NCBI GenBank assembly: GCA_037893225.1
Contig: JAZGUH010000374.1
Location: 62,001-126,000 of the forward strand
DNA: 64,000 bases
Direction: 5' to 3'
Source of the DNA: Hippasteria phrygiana
Lineage: Eukaryota > Echinodermata > Asteroidea > Valvatida > Goniasteridae
Within the stretch, counting starts at the first letter, position 1, and every line of letters begins with the position of its first letter. The position numbers and the translations under genes are program-made. Positions 60,320-64,000 of this stretch are shown here, in pieces. The notes under the pieces are model-generated. The model did not search any database. It was not told the DNA's origin and saw only the letters and a program-made list of their open reading frames with translations.

Positions 60320-63300
60320 TCCATAATCCTTCAAACTATCTTGGACTTTCCATTAAAACGCGTAATCCAACATTGATTATTGAAGGATAAGAAAATGGTT
60401 TTAAGTTTTGATTTAAGTATTTAAAAATCGCAGGATTTATTTCATAAAATAGATCCCTAATCCCTAGCTATTTCTTCAAGGAGCCGTCCTGAACCTGTCA
60501 CAATCCAGCACTGTGACTTAAACCTTTGGCATATTCTTTGTACAAACCAGGACATCATAGCTCCATGTAAAAGAGCGGCGCCAAGGCCGCACAGGCCTGA
60601 ATCTATCAAAATACAACAAAATGTGGAGTTGGATTTTGGCGGATTTGGGGTGGTTAGAGAATATGATTAGCTAATTGGTAATTGAAACTTATTTATAATC
60701 ATCGCATGTGTCTTCAACTGAATTGTGAATTGCAAATAAATGTTGAAACTAAAGTTGAAAATGAAACAAACGACTTTGATGCGTCTCAGAGGAACAAGTA
60801 CTGAGTGTGAGTAGCAAGGTAAAACAAAAAAAGGTTAAAAAAAGTTCAGATGATCCAAAGTCCTCTTTATAAATTAGCAAAGCTGATTAAAATATGGCTG
60901 CGTGTATTGAGGACACAGCGAGATTATGAGGTGTATATCTTGACACAAATGCCGACTTCACACGGAGTGCTCGGTATTATGTTGATCCCAAGGCCATAAA
61001 AACCCTGTTTTACGGTGGCAGTGTTGTCTAAAACGCTAGCTCCCCTTAATTTAATCAATCACGAAAGCACAAATTGCGTCAACCTTTAGAGGGGCACGAA
61101 GGCAAACATACCAGGCACTTTGGGTTATATTACGGGTAGTAGAGTGGATATTCAATACTATACTACTGTGCATTATAAAAGTAACATGAGCACAGGATTT
61201 GGAACGTTAAGACAAAACACAAATGACACACGACACCTTAAGAGTTGCAGTAAAGATGATACAATTAAACAACTTGCAACTGCGATGGGATATACACGTG
61301 TAAAATAAAATAGGTATAGTAAAATGTATAGGTACAGTAAGTTAAACAGATGACGCCATGTTCGTATAGTACTTTAGCGATACGGTTATTTTATAAATAT
61401 TTTATTGATAATATCGTGTTAAATCTTTTAGAGCTCGGATTTGGTCCACTTAAGTGGTTGTTCTGTTCTGCGAACGTGCACGTTGTTCTCGTACATTCTC
61501 GTTCCGCGATTTAAAAAAAAACTTTTTGCAGGGAAGCTCTTTTATGAAATTCATTAAAGTAAAAGACTCTATTCTAAACTTATATAGAACGCCTTTTGGA
61601 AGGCGGAAAGGGAAGAACTGCATTATGGAAGTGATGTTGGGGATGCTACAGAGGACACGGCGATATTAGTATATCTGTGCAGATTTCACTTGGCACTGTA
61701 ATGACACTTTTGGGTTTGCCGTGAACAAGACTCCGTCAACGGGGTATGTTTTATTCATGGGTGTCATCGGCGCGCTTCACGGTACTTGAGATCACCTCTC
61801 TTTTCCCCATCGGCGGCCGGCCGTGCGGAGTGCCACGCTACGGTCGAAGGGGGCATTTTGTTTCAACAAAAAACTGAGACGGGGCTAGTCCCGAGGTCGG
61901 GGACACACACGGGCTCATGTATAGGTGACTTTCAAGTGCAACTCTCTACGGCATTGATTGTTGTATTTGATCTCCTTCCAAGCTCTAGTCCATGATACGG
62001 GCGTACACAAGTATAAGACGGGCAATATACACAAGCAAAAACTCTTTCTAAAGACGTCTTATTATGGAACGATTAATAAGACGTAAATTTTTAACTGGTT
62101 TTTCATAAGGGCTGTTGCAACATTTGGGGAAAGCTAAAAATAGGAAGGCATCTCTGGCCCGCGCTTTCACTGCCACATCAACGGAAGAAGAATAGAAAAA
62201 AGCTTCCATTTATATCAAGCATTAGCGTGTTCTGTTTGTGTTTAGTTTATGCCAACTGAAAATATATAATTATGGAAAACATAAACACAAATCTTGTATG
62301 GTCAATAAAACTATAGACAATTATAGAGAAACAAAAAAGCAACGTCCGTACTACAGAAATTTGGCGGGAAATAAATCGGAAATCATGATCGTCGCTCACT
62401 GTAACAGGCGCCCGCGTGCAGAGGATATCTCAATTTTCCGCGGAATTGGAACTGACGGGTCGGTTCCTCTGGCCGTTCCGGTCGATTGGTGTTCCGCCAA
62501 AACCGTTTTGGCACCTCGTTATGCTTGTTCAGAACGCTAGCATCCGCAGAACGTTAAGTGTTTGCCGAAAGCTGATCGGCAGATTCTGCACGGGAGAGCT
62601 TGGCGTATTTACTGTGACAACAAAAAACACTTTTATCTACTGCGAGTTCATTAATTTGCCTTCGCCTGTTGAACTGAGTAAAACAAATGCGCAAGTTGGT
62701 CCATTACCGGTGCGTAGCCTAAGCTTTACAGTTGCGGGTTATATAATTAATTAAGGATCTACTCATTAAGAACTGAAAGGCAAGTGGTTTAAAATGACAC
62801 ACGCTAAGACTGTTCCGACACTTGTAAAGATACAATTGGCGTACCTCACGTGATAGTCGATGCTATGCGTTGCTTTAAGATTAAGATTTCCTGCTTAATA
62901 ATAAATTGACCGTTGTATAAAATTGTAATAACAATCACTACCAGTGGTAAATACGTCGCAAGGGTAAACATTGCGTTTAAAATTAACAACTGTCATCACC
63001 TTACAATTTCCAAAGGATAGAATTTTTTTAAAGCACATTTGCAATGAGTATGAATTGTAATTACTGCTAAATACAACGAAACTTATATAGCAAAGTGCAA
63101 ACGGTAAACATCTAGGAATTCATTTTAAGAGGCCAAAAAGGTAAGGCACTTCTTGTTTTACTTTCATTTCATGTCTAGGAGTCTTGTGAAAATTCTAAAC
63201 AGGATAAATTTGTTGTTCAAAACAGCCGCAACACCCAACTGCACAATAGAATACCGATTAATCTGCTCTCTGTGAGTAAATTGAATGAATGAATATATAT

Positions 63301-64000
63301 GAATTTATACAAAAAAACAGTTCACTTGAATTCGATATTCCGAATAATCAAAATAACGCGCAATTCAATAGTTAGTTCTATGTTCCAAGCGAGTTTCCCA
63401 GATCGGACTAATGTTTGTGGCAAACCCACGAAGAACAAAAACGAGGCCAGTAGACATGAAAATATCCCTGTCAATGAATTAGAGGGAATTCGTTTCCCGG
63501 AATCATAAACACGTTTCTGAAATTTAATAATGCAGGACAAAGGCCTTTCATTGTACCCACGACATGGTAATAGAAAGTGCACTCGTAAAAATAACATAAG
63601 GAAACAAATAAATTTAAAAAAGTGCCTTTCCTTCAATTTGGAATTAAAAACAATTAAAGAAAGAAAACTTATAGCGATAGAAATAGAGAAAATGTTGCAA
63701 GTATTCTCCACCAGATTGTTTTGCAAAACATTTAATGGCATGACGAGGTATGCCATGATGTGAAAAACGACAGAAAACTCACCTGAAATGTATGGAAATC
63801 GCCGGAATGTCACCGCAAACCAAAACGAAGGTTGGCACGAAAAGTCGAAAAATACTAACACCCATAAAAAAGACTGATTCTATGAAGACGCGTTTGTCAT
63901 GATTGTGTCAGCCTACCTCACACCTGACGTATGTTATATAGATACCGTCTACTCATTGGTTCTCAGTCTGAGCATTGATTGTCATGACTGCCTATTGATT

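Larger units (their letters stand above)
47571..64000. other. Upstream region of the cholinergic locus, no recognised gene
   Basis: The promoter and noncoding first exon(s) for VAChT/ChAT should lie here or beyond, but I could not place them. Contents: MITEs (48590-48702, 51711-51850, 60094-60319), a tandem repeat of about 155 bp (49545-49918), and poly(C) tracts near 54000 and 54750. A CpG-richer stretch at about 57285-57510 includes an E2F-like TTTGGCGGGAA. Open frames up to 179 codons (63322-63861, minus) have no recognisable domain. Confidence 0.5.

Noticed and set aside
63322..63861. 179-codon minus-strand frame at the right edge
   Set aside because: Phe/Leu/Ile-rich because the DNA is AT-rich. 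No domain or signal was recognised, and there is an overlapping frame on the other strand.
1..64000. Prokaryotic features: CRISPR arrays, operons, ribosome binding sites, riboswitches
   Set aside because: The window is animal nuclear DNA with spliced genes. No evenly spaced repeat-spacer array was seen; the tandem repeats lack unique spacers.

Overview
This is a window of animal nuclear DNA: AT-rich, with intron-split genes using GT-AG boundaries, abundant short inverted-repeat elements and microsatellites, and no operons. The protein similarities, two over-represented 8-bp palindromes and the arrangement of the cholinergic genes suggest an invertebrate deuterostome (echinoderm or hemichordate grade). 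That placement is inference and is not proven by the sequence.

All recognised genes lie on the minus strand. (1) 3.2-11.3 kb: a short-chain dehydrogenase of the 17-beta-hydroxysteroid dehydrogenase 12/3 family (very-long-chain 3-oxoacyl-CoA reductase). I placed nine exons with consistent phases; one small exon of about 45-50 bp was not found. (2) 13.0-13.4 kb: a weak candidate for a two-exon gene for a small secreted peptide. (3) 16.1-34.7 kb: a complete choline acetyltransferase (ChAT) gene, 14 coding exons, 675 codons, all junctions GT-AG and in phase. (4) 45.9-47.6 kb: an intronless vesicular acetylcholine transporter (VAChT, SLC18A3), 561 codons, same orientation, 11 kb upstream of the first ChAT coding exon.

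Together (3) and (4) form the cholinergic gene locus. ChAT makes acetylcholine in the cytosol and VAChT loads it into synaptic vesicles. In vertebrates, insects and nematodes the two share upstream regulation, with VAChT inside the first ChAT intron. Here the ChAT start codon sits in an exon with an in-frame stop just upstream and a good 3' splice site, so at least one noncoding 5' exon must lie further upstream. It was not located, so nesting is expected but not demonstrated.

The rest is noncoding and repeat-rich: a 1.06-kb TIR element built of GTTGCGT repeats inside the dehydrogenase gene; a foldback with arms of about 215 bp at 2.2-3.0 kb; several MITE families, one with the same termini on different interiors; a 448-bp element of nested palindromes; tRNA-derived SINE sequence; and minisatellites, some directly beside ChAT splice sites. 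From 48 to 64 kb I recognise no protein-coding gene.
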